In this document: piece by piece, positions 42,190 through 55,323 of the stretch
How the letters are laid out: the number at the start of each line of letters is the position of its first letter
Numbering within the stretch: the stretch's first letter is position 1
Assembly (NCBI GenBank): GCA_040954595.2
Contig: CM082581.2
Location: 1,736,001 to 1,800,000 of the forward strand
Origin: Balanoglossus misakiensis
Taxonomy: Eukaryota > Hemichordata
Length of the DNA stretch: 64,000 bases
Direction of reading: 5' to 3'
The notes under the pieces: model-generated
What the model was told of the DNA's origin: nothing
Databases searched by the model: none
The model's input: only the letters and a program-made list of their open reading frames with translations
Program-made: the position numbers and the translations under genes

Positions 42190-45100
42190 CTCCCAAGAAT
42201 GGCGGCAATAAATTCTCTGCCATCGTTTCTCCCCTTCCAAGAATGGCAGCAACAAACTCTCAGCCGTTATTTATCCCCTCCTGTGAATGGCGGCAACAAA
42301 TTCTCAGCCGTTATTTATCCCCTCCCAAGAATGGCGGCAACAATTCTCTGCTCTCATTTCTCCCCTCCCAATAATGGCGGCAATAAATTCACTTCCATCA
42401 TTTCTCCCCTCCCAAGAAAGGCGGCAACAAATTCTCTGCTCTAATTTCTCCCCTCCCAATAATGGCGCCAATAAATTCTCTGCCATCATTTCTCCCCTCC
42501 CGAGAAATGCGGCAACAAACTCTCTGCCATCATTTCTCCCCTCCCAAGAATGGCGGCAACAAATTCTCTGCTCTCATTTCTCCCCTCCCAATAATGGCTG
42601 CAATAAATTCTCTGCCATCATTTCTCCCCTGCCAAGAATGGAAGCAACAAACTCTCTGCCATCATTTCTCCCCTCCCAAGAATTTCAGCAATAAATTCTC
42701 TGCCATCGTTTCTCCCCTCCCAAGGATGGCGGCAATAAATTCTCTGCAATCATTTCTCCCCTCCCAAGGATGGCGGCAATAAATTCCCTTCCATCATTTC
42801 TCCCCTCCCGTGAATGGCGGCAACAAATTCTCAACCGTTATTTATCCCCTCCCAAGAATGGCGGCAACAAATACTCTGCTCTCATTTCTCCCCTCCCAAT
42901 AATGGCGGCAATAAATTCTCTGCCATCGTTTCTCCCCTGCTAAGAATGGATGCAACAAACTCTCAGCCGTTATTTCTCCCCTCCCGACAATGGCGGCAAC
43001 AAAGTTTACTCTCTGCCCCCATTTCTCCCCTCCCGAGAATGGCGGCAACAAACTCTCTGCCATCATTTCTCCCCTCCCAAGAATGGCAGCATAAATTCTC
43101 TGCCATTATGTATCCCCTCCCAAGAATGGCGGCAACAAATTCTCTGCTCTCATTTCTCCCCTCCCAATAATGGCGGCAATAAATTCTCTGCCATCATTTC
43201 TCCCCTCCCGAGAATGGCGGCAACAAACTCTCTGCCATCATTTCTCCCCTCCCAAGAATGGCGGCAATAAATTCTCTGCCATCGTTTCTCCCCTGCCAAG
43301 AATGGCAGCAACAAATTCTCAGCCGTTATTTCTCCCCTCCTTACAATGGCGGCAACAAGGTTTTTTCTCTGCCCCCATTTCTTCCCTCCCAAGAATGGCG
43401 GCAACAAATTCTCTGTTCCCATTTCTCCTCTCCCAAGAATGGCGGCAACAAATTATCAGCCGTTATTTCTCCCCTCCCAATAATACCGGCAACATACTCT
43501 CTATTCCCATTTCTCCCCTCCCAAGAATGGCGGCAACAAATTCTCTGCCATCATTTCTCCCCTCCCGAGAATGGCGGCAAGAAAGTCTCTGCCATCATTT
43601 CTCCCCTCCCAAGAATGGCGGCAAAAAATTTTCTGCCATCGTTTCTCCCCTGCCAAGAATGGCAGCAACAAATTCTCAGCCATTATTTATCCCCTCCCAA
43701 GAATGGCGGCAACAAATTCTCTGCTCTCATTTCTCCCCTCCCAATAATGGCGGCAATAAATTCTCTGCCATCATTTCTCCCCTCCCGAGAATGGCGGCAA
43801 CAAACTCTCTGCCATCATTTCTCCCCTCCCAAGAATGGCGGCAATAAATTCTCTGCCATCGTTTCTCCTTTGCCAAGAATGGCAGCAACAAATTCTCAGC
43901 CGTTATCTCTCCCCTCCCGACAATGGCGGCAACAAGGTTTTTTCTCTGCCCCCATTTCTCCCCTCCCAAGAATGGCGGCAACAAATTCTCAGCCGTTATT
44001 TCTCCCCTCCCATTAATACCGGCAACATACTCTCTATTCCCATTTCTCCCCTCCCAAGAATGGCGGCAACAAATTCTCTGCCATCATTTCTCCCTTCCCG
44101 AGAATGGCGGCAACAAACTCTCTGCCATCATTTCTCCCCTCCCAAGAATGGCGGCAATAAATTCTCTGCCATCGTTTCTCCCCTGCCAAGAATGGATGCA
44201 ACAAACTCTCAGCCGTTATTTCTCCCCTCCCGACAATGGCGGCAACAAAGTTTACTCTCTGCCCCCATTTCTCCCGACCCAAGAATGGCGGCAACAAATT
44301 CTCTGCCATCATTTCTCCCTTCCCAAGGATGGCGGCAATAAATTCACTGCCATCATTTCTCCCCTCCCGAGAATGGCGGCAACAAACTCTCTGCCCCCAT
44401 TTCTCCCCTCCCAAGAATGGCGGCAACAAATTCTCAGCCGTTATTTCTCCCCTCCCATTAATACCGGCAACATACTCTCTATTCCCATTTCTCCCCTCCC
44501 AAGAATGGCGGCAACAAATTCTCTGCCATCATTTCTCCCTTCCCGAGAATGGCGGCAACAAACTCTCTGCCATCATTTCTCCCCTCCCAAGAATGGCGGC
44601 TATAAATTCTCTGCCATCGTTTCTCCCCTGCCAAGAATGGATGCAACAAACTCTCAGCCGTTATTTCTCCCCTCCCGACAATGGCGGCAACAAAGTTTAC
44701 TCTCTGCCCCCATTTCTCCCGACCCAAGAATGGCGGCAACAAATTCTCTGCCATCATTTCTCCCTTCCCAAGGATGGCGGCAATAAATTCACTGCCATCA
44801 TTTCTCCCCTCCCGAGAATGGCGGCAACAAACTCTCTGCCATCATTTCTCCCCTCCCAAGAATGGCGGCAATAAATTCTCTGCCATAGTTTCTACCCTCC
44901 CCAGGATGGCGGCAATAAATTCACTGCCATCATTTCTCCCCTCCCGTGAATGGCGGCAACAAATTCTCAGCCGTTATTTATCCCCTCCCAAGAATGGCGG
45001 CAACAAATTCTCTGCTCTCATTTCTACTCTCCCAATAATGGCGGCAATAAATTCTCTGAGATCATTTCTCCCCTCCCAAGAATGGCGGCAATAAATTCTC

Positions 45101-45509
45101 TTCCATCGTTTCTCCCCTTCCAAGAATTGCAGCAACAAACTCTCAGCCGTTATTTCTCCACTCCCAAGAATGGCGGCAATAAATTCTCTGCCATCATTTT
45201 CCCCTCCCGAGAATGGCGGCAATAAATTCTCTGCCATCGTTTCTCCCCTGCCAAGAATGGCAGCAACAAACTCTCAGCCGTTATTTCTCCCCTCCCGACA
45301 ATGGCGGCAACAAGGTTTACTCTCTGCCCCCATTTCTCCCCTCCCAAGAATGGCGGCAAAAAATTTTCTGCCATCGTTTCTCCCCTGCCAAGAATGGCAG
45401 CAACAAATTCTCAGCCATTATTTATCCCCTCCCAAGAATGGCGGCAACAAATTCTCTGCTCTCATTTCTCCCCTCCCAATAATGGCGGCAATAAATTCTC
45501 TGCCATCAT

Positions 45510-48500
45510 TTCTCCCCTCCCAAGAATGGCGGCAACAAATTCTCTGCCATCATTTCTCCCTTCCCGAGAATGGCGACAACAAACTCTCTGCCATCATTTC
45601 TCCCCTCCCAAGAATGGCGGCAATAAATTCTCTGCCATCGTTTCTCCCCTGCCAAGAATGGATGCAACAAACTCTCAGCCGTTATTTCTCCCCTCCCGAC
45701 ATTGGCGGCAACAAAGTTTACTCTCTGCCCCCATTTCTCCCGACCCAAGAATGGCGGCAACAAATTCTCTGCCATCATTTCTCCCTTCCCAAGGATGGCG
45801 GCAATAAATTCACTGCCATCATTTCTCCCCTCCCGAGAATGGCGGCAACAAACTCTCTGCCATCATTTCTCCCCTCCCAAGAATGGCGGCAATAAATTCT
45901 CTGCCATAGTTTCTCCCCTCCCAAGGATGGCGGCAATAAATTCACTGCCATCATTTCTCCCCTCCCGTGAATGGCGGCAACAAATTCTCAGCCGTTATTT
46001 ATCCCCTCCCAAGAATGGCGGCAACAAATTCTCTGCTCTCATTTCTACCCTCCCAATAATGGCGGCAATAAATTCTCTGAGATCATTTCTCCCCTCCCGA
46101 GAATGGCGGCAACAAACTCTCTGCCATCATTTCTCCCCTCCCAAGAATGGCGGCAATAAATTCTCTGCCATCGTTTCTCCCCTTCCAAGAATTGCAGCAA
46201 CAAACTCTCAGCCGTTATTTCTCCACTCCCAAGAATGGCGGCAATAAATTCTCTGCCATCATTTTCCCCTCCCGAGAATGGCGGCAATAAATTCTCTGCC
46301 ATCGTTTCTCCCCTCCCAAGAATGGCGGCAATAAATTCTCTGCCATCGTTTCTCCCCTGCCAAGAATGGCAGCAACAAATTCTCAGCCGTTATCTCTCCC
46401 CTCCCGACAATGGCGGCAACAAGGTTTTTTCTCTGCCCCCATTTCTCCCCCTCCCAAGAATGGCGGCAACAAATTCTCAGCCATTATTTATCCCCTCCCA
46501 AGAATGGCGGCAACAAATTCTCTGCTCTCATTTCTCCCCTCCCAATAATGGCGGCAATAAATTCTCTGCCATCATTTCTCCCCTCCCGAGAATGGCGGCA
46601 ACAAACTCTCTGCCATCATTTCTCCCCTCCCAAGAATGGCGGCAATAAATTCTCTGCCATCGTTTCTCCCCTGCCAAGAATGGCAGCAACAAATTCTCAG
46701 CCGTTATCTCTCCCCTCCCGACAATGGCGGCAACAAGGTTTTTTCTCTGCCCCCATTTCTCCCCCTCCCAAGAATGGCGGCAACAAATTCTCAGCCGTTA
46801 TTTCTCCCCTCCCATTAATACCGGCAACATACTCTCTATTCCCATTTCTCCCCTCCCAAGAATGGCGGCAACAAATTCTCTGCCATCATTTCTCCCTTCC
46901 CGAGAATGGCGACAACAAACTCTCTGCCATCATTTCTCCCCTCCCAAGAATGGCGGCAATAAATTCTCTGCCATCGTTTCTCCCCTGCCAAGAATGGATG
47001 CAACAAACTCTCAGCCGTTATTTCTCCCCTCCCGACATTGGCGGCAACAAAGTTTACTCTCTGCCCCCATTTCTCCCGACCCAAGAATGGCGGCAACAAA
47101 TTCTCTGCCATCATTTCTCCCTTCCCAAGGATGGCGGCAATAAATTCACTGCCATCATTTCTCCCCTCCCGAGAATGGCGGCAACAAACTCTCTGCCATC
47201 ATTTCTCCCCTCCCAAGAATGGCGGCAATAAATTCTCTGCCATAGTTTCTCCCCTCCCAAGGATGGCGGCAATAAATTCACTGCCATCATTTCTCCCCTC
47301 CCGTGAATGGCGGCAACAAATTCTCAGCCGTTATTTATCCCCTCCCAAGAATGGCGGCAACAAATTCTCTGCTCTCATTTCTACCCTCCCAATAATGGCG
47401 GCAATAAATTCTCTGAGATCATTTCTCCCCTCCCGAGAATGGCGGCAACAAACTCTCTGCCATCATTTCTCCCCTCCCAAGAATGGCGGCAATAAATTCT
47501 CTGCCATCGTTTCCCACCTTCCAAGAATTGCAGCAACAAACTCTCAGCCGTTATTTCTCCACTCCCAAGAATGGCGGCAATAAATTCTCTGCCATCATTT
47601 TCCCCTCCCGAGAATGGCGGCAATAAATTCTCTGCCATCGTTTCTCCCCTTCCAAGAATTGCAGCAACAAACTCTCAGCCGTTATTTCTCCACTCCCAAG
47701 AATGGCGGCAATAAATTCTCTGCCATCATTTTCCCCTCCCGAGAATGGCGGCAATAAATTCTCTGCCATCGTTTCTCCCCTGCCAAGAATGGCAGCAACA
47801 AATTCTCAGCCATTATTTATCCCCTCCCAAGAATGGCGGCAACAAATTCTCTGCTCTCATTTCTCCCCTCCCAATAATGGCGGCAATAAATTCTCTGCCA
47901 TCATTTCTCCCCTCCCGAGAATGGCGGCAACAAACTCTCTGCCATCATTTCTCCCCTCCCAAGAATGGCGGCAATAAATTCTCTGCCATCGTTTCTCCCC
48001 TGCCAAGAATGGCAGCAACAAATTCTCAGCCGTTATCTCTCCCCTCCCGACAATGGCGGCAACAAGGTTTTTTCTCTGCCCCCATTTCTCCCCCTCCCAA
48101 GAATGGCGGCAACAAATTCTCAGCCGTTATTTCTCCCCTCCCATTAATACCGGCAACATACTCTCTATTCCCATTTCTCCCCTCCCAAGAATGGCGGCAA
48201 CAAATTCTCTGCCATCATTTCTCCCTTCCCGAGAATGGCGGCAACAAACTCTCTGCCATCATTTCTCCCCTCCCAAGAATGGCGGCAATAAATTCTCTGC
48301 CGTCGTTTCTCCCCTGCCAAGAATGGATGCAACAAACTCTCAGCCGTTATTTCTCCCCTCCCGACATTGGCGGCAACAAAGTTTACTCTCTGCCCCCATT
48401 TCTCCCGACCCAAGAATGGCGGCAACAAATTCTCTGCCATCATTTCTCCCTTCCCAAGGATGGCGGCAATAAATTCACTGCCATCATTTCTCCCCTCCCG

Positions 48501-49000
48501 AGAATGGCGGCAACAAACTCTCTGCCATCATTTCTCCCCTCCCAAGAATGGCGGCAATAAATTCTCTGCCATAGTTTCTCCCCTCCCAAGGATGGCGGCA
48601 ATAAATTCACTGCCATCATTTCTCCCCTCCCGTGAATGGCGGCAACAAATTCTCAGCCGTTATTTATCCCCTCCCAAGAATGGCGGCAACAAATTCTCTG
48701 CTCTCATTTCTACCCTCCCAATAATGGCGGCAATAAATTCTCTGAGATCATTTCTCCCCTCCCGAGAATGGCGGCAACAAACTCTCTGCCATCATTTCTC
48801 CCCTCCCAAGAATGGCGGCAATAAATTCTCTGCCATCGTTTCTCCCCTTCCAAGAATTGCAGCAACAAACTCTCAGCCGTTATTTCTCCACTCCCAAGAA
48901 TGGCGGCAATAAATTCTCTGCCATCATTTTCCCCTCCCGAGAATGGCGGCAATAAATTCTCTGCCATCGGTTCTCCCCTGCCAAGAATGGCAGCAACAAA
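45510..49000 (+). repeat. Tandem block, 1.33-kb period, about 2.6 copies
   Basis: Copies begin near 45510, 46846 and 48175, with offsets of 1336 and 1329 bp. Shared marks are a GACATTGGCGG unit, CCCGACCCAAGAATGG and TCTCTGAGATCATTT. The variant CGACAACAAACTC is present in the first two (45573, 46909) but reads CGGCAACAAACTC in the third. The third copy runs straight into the 3.4-kb duplication below. Confidence 0.8.
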
Positions 49001-52000
49001 CTCTCAGCCGTTATTTCTCCCCTCCCGACAATGGCGGCAACAAGGTTTACTCTCTGCCCCCATTTCTCCCCTCCCAAGAATGGCGGCAACAAATTCTCTG
49101 TTCCCATTTCTCCTCTCCCAAGAATGGCGGCAACAAATTCTCAGCCGTTATTTCTCCCCTCCCGTGAATGGCGGCAACAAACTCTCAGCCCTTATTACTC
49201 CCATCCCAAGGATGGCGGCAATACATTCTCTGCCATCATTTCACCCCTCCCAAGAATGGCGTCAGCACATTCTCTGCCATCATTTTTCCCTTCCCAAGAA
49301 TGGCGGCAATAAATTCACTGCCATCATTTCTCCCCTCCCAAGGATGGCGGCAATACATTCCCTGCCATCATTTCTCCCCTCCCGTGAATGGCGGCAACAA
49401 ATTCTCAGCCGTTATTTATCCCCTCCCAAGAATGGCGGCAACACATTATCTGCTCTTATTTATCCCCTCCCAAGAATGGCGGCAACAAATTCTCTGCTCT
49501 CATTTCTACCCTCCCAATAATGGCGGCAATAAATTCTCTGCCATCATTTCTCCCCTCCCGAGAATGGCGGCAACAAACTCTCTGCCATCATTTCTCCCCT
49601 CCCAAGAATGGCGGCAATAAATTCTCTGCCATCGTTTCTCCCCTGCCAAGAATGGCAGCAACAAACTCTCTGCCATCATTTCTCCCCTCCCAAGAATGGC
49701 GGCAATAAATTCTTTGCCATCATTTTCCCCTCCCGAGAATGGCGGCAATAAATTCTCTGCCATCGTTTCTCCCCTGCCAAGAATGGCAGCAACAAATTCT
49801 CTGCTCCCATTTCTCCCCTCCCAAGAATGGCGGCAACAAATTCTCAGCCGTTATTTCTCCCCTCCCAAGAATGGCGGCAACAAATTCTCTGTTCCCATTT
49901 CTCCCCTCCCAAGAATGGCGGCAACAAATTCTCAGCCGTTATTTCTCCCCTCCCAAAAATGGCGGCAACAAATTCTCTGTTCCCATTTCTCCCCTCCCAA
50001 GAATGGCGGCAACAAACTCTCCGCCCTTATTTCACCCCTCCCAAGAACGGCGGCAGCAAATTCTCTACCGTGATTTCACCCCTTCCAAGAATGGCGTCAG
50101 CACATTCTCTGCCGTCATTTTACCCCACCCAAGAATGGCGGCAACAAATTCTCTGCCATCATTTCACCCCTCCCAAGAACGGCGGCAACAAACTCTTAGC
50201 CTTTATTTCTCCCCTCCCAAGAATGGCGGCAATAAATTCTCTGCCATCATTTTTCCCCTCCCGAGAATGGCGGCAATAAATTCTCTGCCATCGTTTTTCC
50301 CCTGCCAAGAATGGCAGCAACAAACTCTCAGCCGTTATTTCTCCCCTCCCGAGAATGGCGGCAACAAAGTTTACTCTCAGCTCTTATTTCTCCCCTCCCA
50401 AGAATGGCGGCAACAAATTCTCTGTTCCCATTTCTCCCCTACCAAGAATGGCGGCAACAAATTCTCAGCCGTTATTTATCCCCTCCCAAGAATACCGGCA
50501 ACATACACTCTATTCCCATTTCTCCCTTCCCAAGGATGGCGGCAATAAATTCACTGCCATCATTTCTCCCCTCCCGAGAATGGCGGCAACAAACTCTCTG
50601 CCATCATTTCTCCCCTCCCAAGAATGGCGGCAATAAATTCTCTGCCATAGTTTCTCCCCTCCCAAGGATGGCGGCAATAAATTCACTGCCATCATTTCTC
50701 CCCTCCCGTGAATGGCGGCAACAAATTCTCAGCCGTTATTTATCCCCTCCCAAGAATGGCGGCAACAAATTCTCTGCTCTCATTTCTACCCTCCCAATAA
50801 TGGCGGCAATAAATTCTCTGAGATCATTTCTCCCCTCCCGAGAATGGCGGCAACAAACTCTCTGCCATCATTTCTCCCCTCCCAAGAATGGCGGCAATAA
50901 ATTCTCTGCCATCGTTTCCCCCCTTCCAAGAATTGCAGCAACAAACTCTCAGCCGTTATTTCTCCACTCCCAAGAATGGCGGCAATAAATTCTCTGCCAT
51001 CATTTTCCCCTCCCGAGAATGGCGGCAATAAATTCTCTGCCATCGTTTCTCCCCTTCCAAGAATTGCAGCAACAAACTCTCAGCCGTTATTTCTCCACTC
51101 CCAAGAATGGCGGCAATAAATTCTCTGCCATCATTTTCCCCTCCCGAGAATGGCGGCAATAAATTCTCTGCCATCGTTTCTCCCCTGCCAAGAATGGCAG
51201 CAACAAATTCTCAGCCATTATTTATCCCCTCCCAAGAATGGCGGCAACAAATTCTCTGCTCTCATTTCTCCCCTCCCAATAATGGCGGCAATAAATTCTC
51301 TGCCATCATTTCTCCCCTCCCGAGAATGGCGGCAACAAACTCTCTGCCATCATTTCTCCCCTCCCAAGAATGGCGGCAATAAATTCTCTGCCATCGTTTC
51401 TCCCCTGCCAAGAATGGCAGCAACAAATTCTCAGCCGTTATCTCTCCCCTCCCGACAATGGCGGCAACAAGGTCATTTCTCTGCCCCCATTTCTCCCCCT
51501 CCCAAGAATGGCGGCAACAAATTCTCAGCCGTTATTTCTCCCCTCCCATTAATACCGGCAACATACTCTCTATTCCCATTTCTCCCCTCCCAAGAATGGC
51601 GGCAACAAATTCTCTGCCATCATTTCTCCCTTCCCGAGAATGGCGGCAACAAACTCTCTGCCATCATTTCTCCCCTCCCAAGAATGGCGGCAATAAATTC
51701 TCTGCCATCGTTTCTCCCCTGCCAAGAATGGATGCAACAAACTCTCAGCCGTTATTTCTCCCCTCCCGACATTGGCGGCAACAAAGTTTACTCTCTGCCC
51801 CCATTTCTCCCGACCCAAGAATGGCGGCAACAAATTCTCTGCCATCATTTCTCCCTTCCCAAGGATGGCGGCAACAAACTCTCTGCCATCATTTCTCCCC
51901 TCCCAAGATTGGCGGCAATAAATTCTCTGCCATAGTTTCTCCCCTCCCAAGGATGGCGGCAATAAATTCACTGCCATCATTTCTCCCCTCCCGTGAATGG

Positions 52001-53877
52001 CGGCAACAAATTCTCAGCCGTTATTTATCCCCTCCCAAGAATGGCGGCAACAAATTCTCTGCTCTCATTTCTACCCTCCCAATAATGGCGGCAATAAATT
52101 CTCTGAGATCATTTCTCCCCTCCCGAGAATGGCGGCAACAAACTCTCTGCCATCATTTCTCCCCTCCCAAGAATGGCGGCAATAAATTCTCTGCCATCGT
52201 TTCTCCCCTTCCAAGAATTGCAGCAACAAACTCTCAGCCGTTATTTCTCCACTCCCAAGAATGGCGGCAATAAATTCTCTGCCATCATTTTCCCCTCCCG
52301 AGAATGGCGGCAATAAATTCTCTGCCATCGGTTCTCCCCTGCCAAGAATGGCAGCAACAAACTCTCAGCCGTTATTTCTCCCCTCCCGACAATGGCGGCA
52401 ACAAGGTTTACTCTCTGCCCCCATTTCTCCCCTCCCAAGAATGGCGGCAACAAATTCTCTGTTCCCATTTCTCCTCTCCCAAGAATGGCGGCAACAAATT
52501 CTCAGCCGTTATTTCTCCCCTCCCGTGAATGGCGGCAACAAACTCTCAGCCCTTATTACTCCCATCCCAAGGATGGCGGCAATACATTCTCTGCCATCAT
52601 TTCACCCCTCCCAAGAATGGCGTCAGCACATTCTCTGCCATCATTTTTCCCTTCCCAAGAATGGCGGCAATAAATTCACTGCCATCATTTCTCTCCTCCC
52701 AAGGATGGCGGCAATACATTCCCTGCCATCATTTCTCCCCTCCCGTGAATGGCGGCAACAAATTCTCAGCCGTTATTTATCCCCTCCCAAGAATGGCGGC
52801 AACACATTATCTGCTCTTATTTATCCCCTCCCAAGAATGGCGGCAACAAATTCTCTGCTCTCATTTCTACCCTCCCAATAATGGCGGCAATAAATTCTCT
52901 GCCATCATTTCTCCCCTCCCGAGAATGGCGGCAACAAACTCTCTGCCATCATTTCTCCCCTCCCAAGAATGGCGGCAATAAATTCTCTGCCATCGTTTCT
53001 CCCCTGCCAAGAATGGCAGCAACAAACTCTCTGCCATCATTTCTCCCCTCCCAAGAATGGCGGCAATAAATTCTTTGCCATCATTTTCCCCTCCCGAGAA
53101 TGGCGGCAATAAATTCTCTGCCATCGTTTCTCCCCTGCCAAGAATGGCAGCAACAAATTCTCTGTTCCCATTTCTCCCCTCCCAAGAATGGCGGCAACAA
53201 ATTCTCAGCCGTTATTTCTCCCCTCCCAAGAATGGCGGCAACAAATTCTCTGTTCCCATTTCTCCCCTCCCAAGAATGGCGGCAACAAATTCTCAGCCGT
53301 TATTTCTCCCCTCCCAAAAATGGCGGCAACAAATTCTCTGTTCCCATTTCTCCCCTCCCAAGAATGGCGGCAACAAACTCTCCGCCCTTATTTCACCCCT
53401 CCCAAGAACGGCGGCAGCAAATTCTCTACCGTGATTTCACCCCTTCCAAGAATGGCGTCAGCACATTCTCTGCCGTCATTTTACCCCACCCAAGAATGGC
53501 GGCAACAAATTCTCTGCCATCATTTCACCCCTCCCAAGAACGGCGGCAACAAACTCTTAGCCTTTATTTCTCCCCTCCCAAGAATGGCGGCAATAAATTC
53601 TCTGCCATCATTTTTCCCCTCCCGAGAATGGCGGCAATAAATTCTCTGCCATCGTTTTTCCCCTGCCAAGAATGGCAGCAACAAACTCTCAGCCGTTATT
53701 TCTCCCCTCCCGAGAATGGCGGCAACAAAGTTTACTCTCAGCTCTTATTTCTCCCCTCCCAAGAATGGCGGCAACAAATTCTCTGTTCCCATTTCTCCCC
53801 TACCAAGAATGGCGGCAACAAATTCTCAGCCGTTATTTATCCCCTCCCAAGAATACCGGCAACATACACTCTATTCC
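47112..53877 (+). repeat. Tandem duplication, 3405/3361-bp period
   Basis: About 47112-50516 is followed by a second copy at about 50517-53877. The offset is 3405 bp up to about 51860 and 3361 bp after it, because copy two lacks exactly one 44-bp unit there. The GGCGTCAGCACATTC, AACGGCGGCAGC and AATACCGG units are all shared. One clear difference is AAGGTTTTTTCTC near 48065 against AAGGTCATTTCTC near 51470. Confidence 0.87.
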
Positions 53878-54960
53878 CATTTCTCCCCTCCCAAGAATGG
53901 CGGCAACAAATTCTCAGCCATCATTTCTCCCCTCCCGAGAATGGCGGCAACAAACTCTCTGCCATCATTTCTCCCCACCCAAGAATGGCGGCAATAAATT
54001 CTCTGCCATCGTTTCTCCCCTCCCAAGAATGGCGGCAACAAATTCTCTGTTCCCATTTCTCCCCTCCCAAGAATGGCGGCAACAAATTCTCAGCCGTTAT
54101 TTCTCCCCTCCCAAAAATGGCGGCAACAAATTCTCTGTTCCCATTTCTCCCCTCCCAAGAATGGCGGCAACAAACTCTCCGCCCTTATTTCTTCCATCCC
54201 AAGGATGGCGGCAATAAATTCTCTGCCATCATTTCACCCCTCCCAAGAACGGCGGCAGCAAATTCTCTACCGTGATTTCACCCCTTCCAAGAATGGCGTC
54301 AGCACATTCTCTGCCGTCATTTTACCCCACCCAAGAATGGCGGCAACAAATTCTCTGCCATCATTTCACCCCTCCCAAGAACGGCGGCAACAAACTCTTA
54401 GCCCTTATTTCTCCCCTCCCTAGAATGGCGGCAATAAATTCTCTGCCATCATTTTTCCCCTCCCGAGAATGGCGGCAATAAATTCTCTGCCATCGTTTTT
54501 CCCCTGCCAAGAATGGCAGCAACAAACTCTCAGCCGTTATTTCTCCCCTCCCGAGAATGGCGGCAACAAAGTTTACTCTCAGCTCTTATTTCTCCCCTCC
54601 CAAGAATGGCGGCAACAAATTCTCTGTTACCATTTCTCCCCTACCAAGAATGGCGGCAACAAATTCTCAGCCGTTATTTATCCCCTCCCAAGAATACCGG
54701 CAACATACTCTCTATTCCCATTTCTCCCCTCCCAAGAATGGCGGCAACAAATTCTCAGCCATCATTTCTCCCCTCCCGAGAATGGCGGCAACAAACTCTC
54801 TGCCATCATTTCTCCCCACCCAAGAATGGCGGCAATAAATTCTCTGCCATCGTTTCTCCCCTCTCAAGAATGGCGGCAACAAATTCTCTGCTCTCATTTC
54901 TCCCCTCCCAATAATGGCGGCAATAAACTCTCAGCCGTTATTTCTCCCCTCCCAAGAATG
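53210..54960 (+). repeat. Terminal duplication of domain D, offset 797-841 bp
   Basis: The end of the preceding block is repeated once more. Positions 53672-53960 match 54513-54800 at an offset of 841 bp, and the CCCAAAAATGG unit at 53316 matches 54113 at 797 bp, one unit less. Differences include TGTTACC at about 54625 for TGTTCCC, and CTCTCTATTCCC for CACTCTATTCCC. Confidence 0.75.
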
Positions 54961-55173
54961 GCGGCAACAAATTCTCTGTTCCCATTTCTCCCCTCCCAAG
55001 AATGGCGGCAACAAATTCTCAGCCGTTATTTCTCCCCTCCCAAAAATGGCGGCAACAAATTCTCTGTTCCCATTTCTCCCCTCCCAAGAATGGCGGCAAC
55101 AAACTCTCCGCCCTTATTTCTTCCATCCCAAGAATGGCGGCAACAAATTCTCTGCCATCATTTCTCCCTTCCC

Positions 55174-55311
55174 GAGAATGGCGGCAACAAACTCTCTGCC
55201 ATCATTTCTCCCCTCCCAAGAATGGCGGCAATAAAATCTCTGCCATCGTTTCTCCCCTTCCAAGAATGGCACCAACAAACTCTCAGCCGTTATTTCTCCC
55301 CTCCCGACAAT
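55174..55311 (+). repeat. Left inner terminal repeat of the inverted structure
   Basis: These last three left-arm units match the reverse complement of 56313-56449 with four differences by direct reading: CCCCTCCC/CCCATCCC, AAAATC/AAATTC, one missing T in GTTTCTC, and CGACAAT/CCACAAT. Both contain GGCACCAACAAAC, a head variant I saw only at these two places. Identity is about 97 percent over 138 bp. Farther out the match drops quickly. Confidence 0.9.
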
Positions 55312-55323
55312 GGCAGCTGTATC

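Larger units (their letters stand above)
34900..42900 (+). repeat. Satellite domain C (GGCGCC units)
   Basis: This is the only part of the left arm where I see the unit head ATGGCGCCAATAAATT, with about 13 occurrences between 35907 and 42470. A second mark is the GACAATGGCGG unit followed by CAAAGTTTACTCTCTGCCCCC. The same GGCGCC variant, inverted, appears in the right arm near 60749, 61978 and 63128. Edges are approximate. Confidence 0.75.
1..55311 (+). repeat. 44-bp satellite array, left arm
   Basis: This is an uninterrupted head-to-tail array of about 1,257 units of 44 bp, judged by length. Each unit starts ATGGCGGCAA, continues with AYAAAYTC, then a variable middle (TCTCTGCC, TCACTGCC, TCCCTGCC or TCTCAGCC, followed by ATCATTT, ATCGTTT or GTTATTT), and ends in CTCCCCTCCC plus a variable four-base linker (AAGA, AAGG, AATA, GTGA, GAGA or GACA). 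Units of 43 bp (CAGCATAAAT, CAGCAAAAAT) and 42 bp (CCAAGGGGCGG, CCAAGTGGCGG) recur. No foreign insertion of any size was seen. Position 1 falls inside a unit, so the array continues to the left. Because 44 is not a multiple of 3, all three + frames read the same 44-residue peptide cycle; this explains the many spurious open frames. I do not recognise the family. Confidence 0.98.
42900..55311 (+). repeat. Satellite domain D (AATACCGG units) next to the island
   Basis: Domain D is marked by units with AATACCGGCAACATAC followed by TCTCTATTCCC (near 43485, 44030, 44460, 46817, 48146, 50497, 51550, 53853 and 54692), by CTCTGTTCCCATTT units, and towards its end by GGCGTCAGCACATTC units (49260, 50093, 52620, 53453, 54296). 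The AATACCGG variant was not seen in the right arm. Linkers here use AACAAA more often than AATAAA, which removes stop codons and explains why the longest accidental frames fall here, for example 53100-54275. Confidence 0.75.

Noticed and set aside
1-55311. Hundreds of open reading frames starting MAATNS or MAAINS, up to 391 codons (53100-54275)
   Set aside because: They are translations of the 44-bp unit, which reads open through three frames in turn. One- and two-base indels recur freely, frames overlap on both strands, and no start context or splice pattern is conserved. Longer frames simply reflect AACAAA in place of AATAAA.
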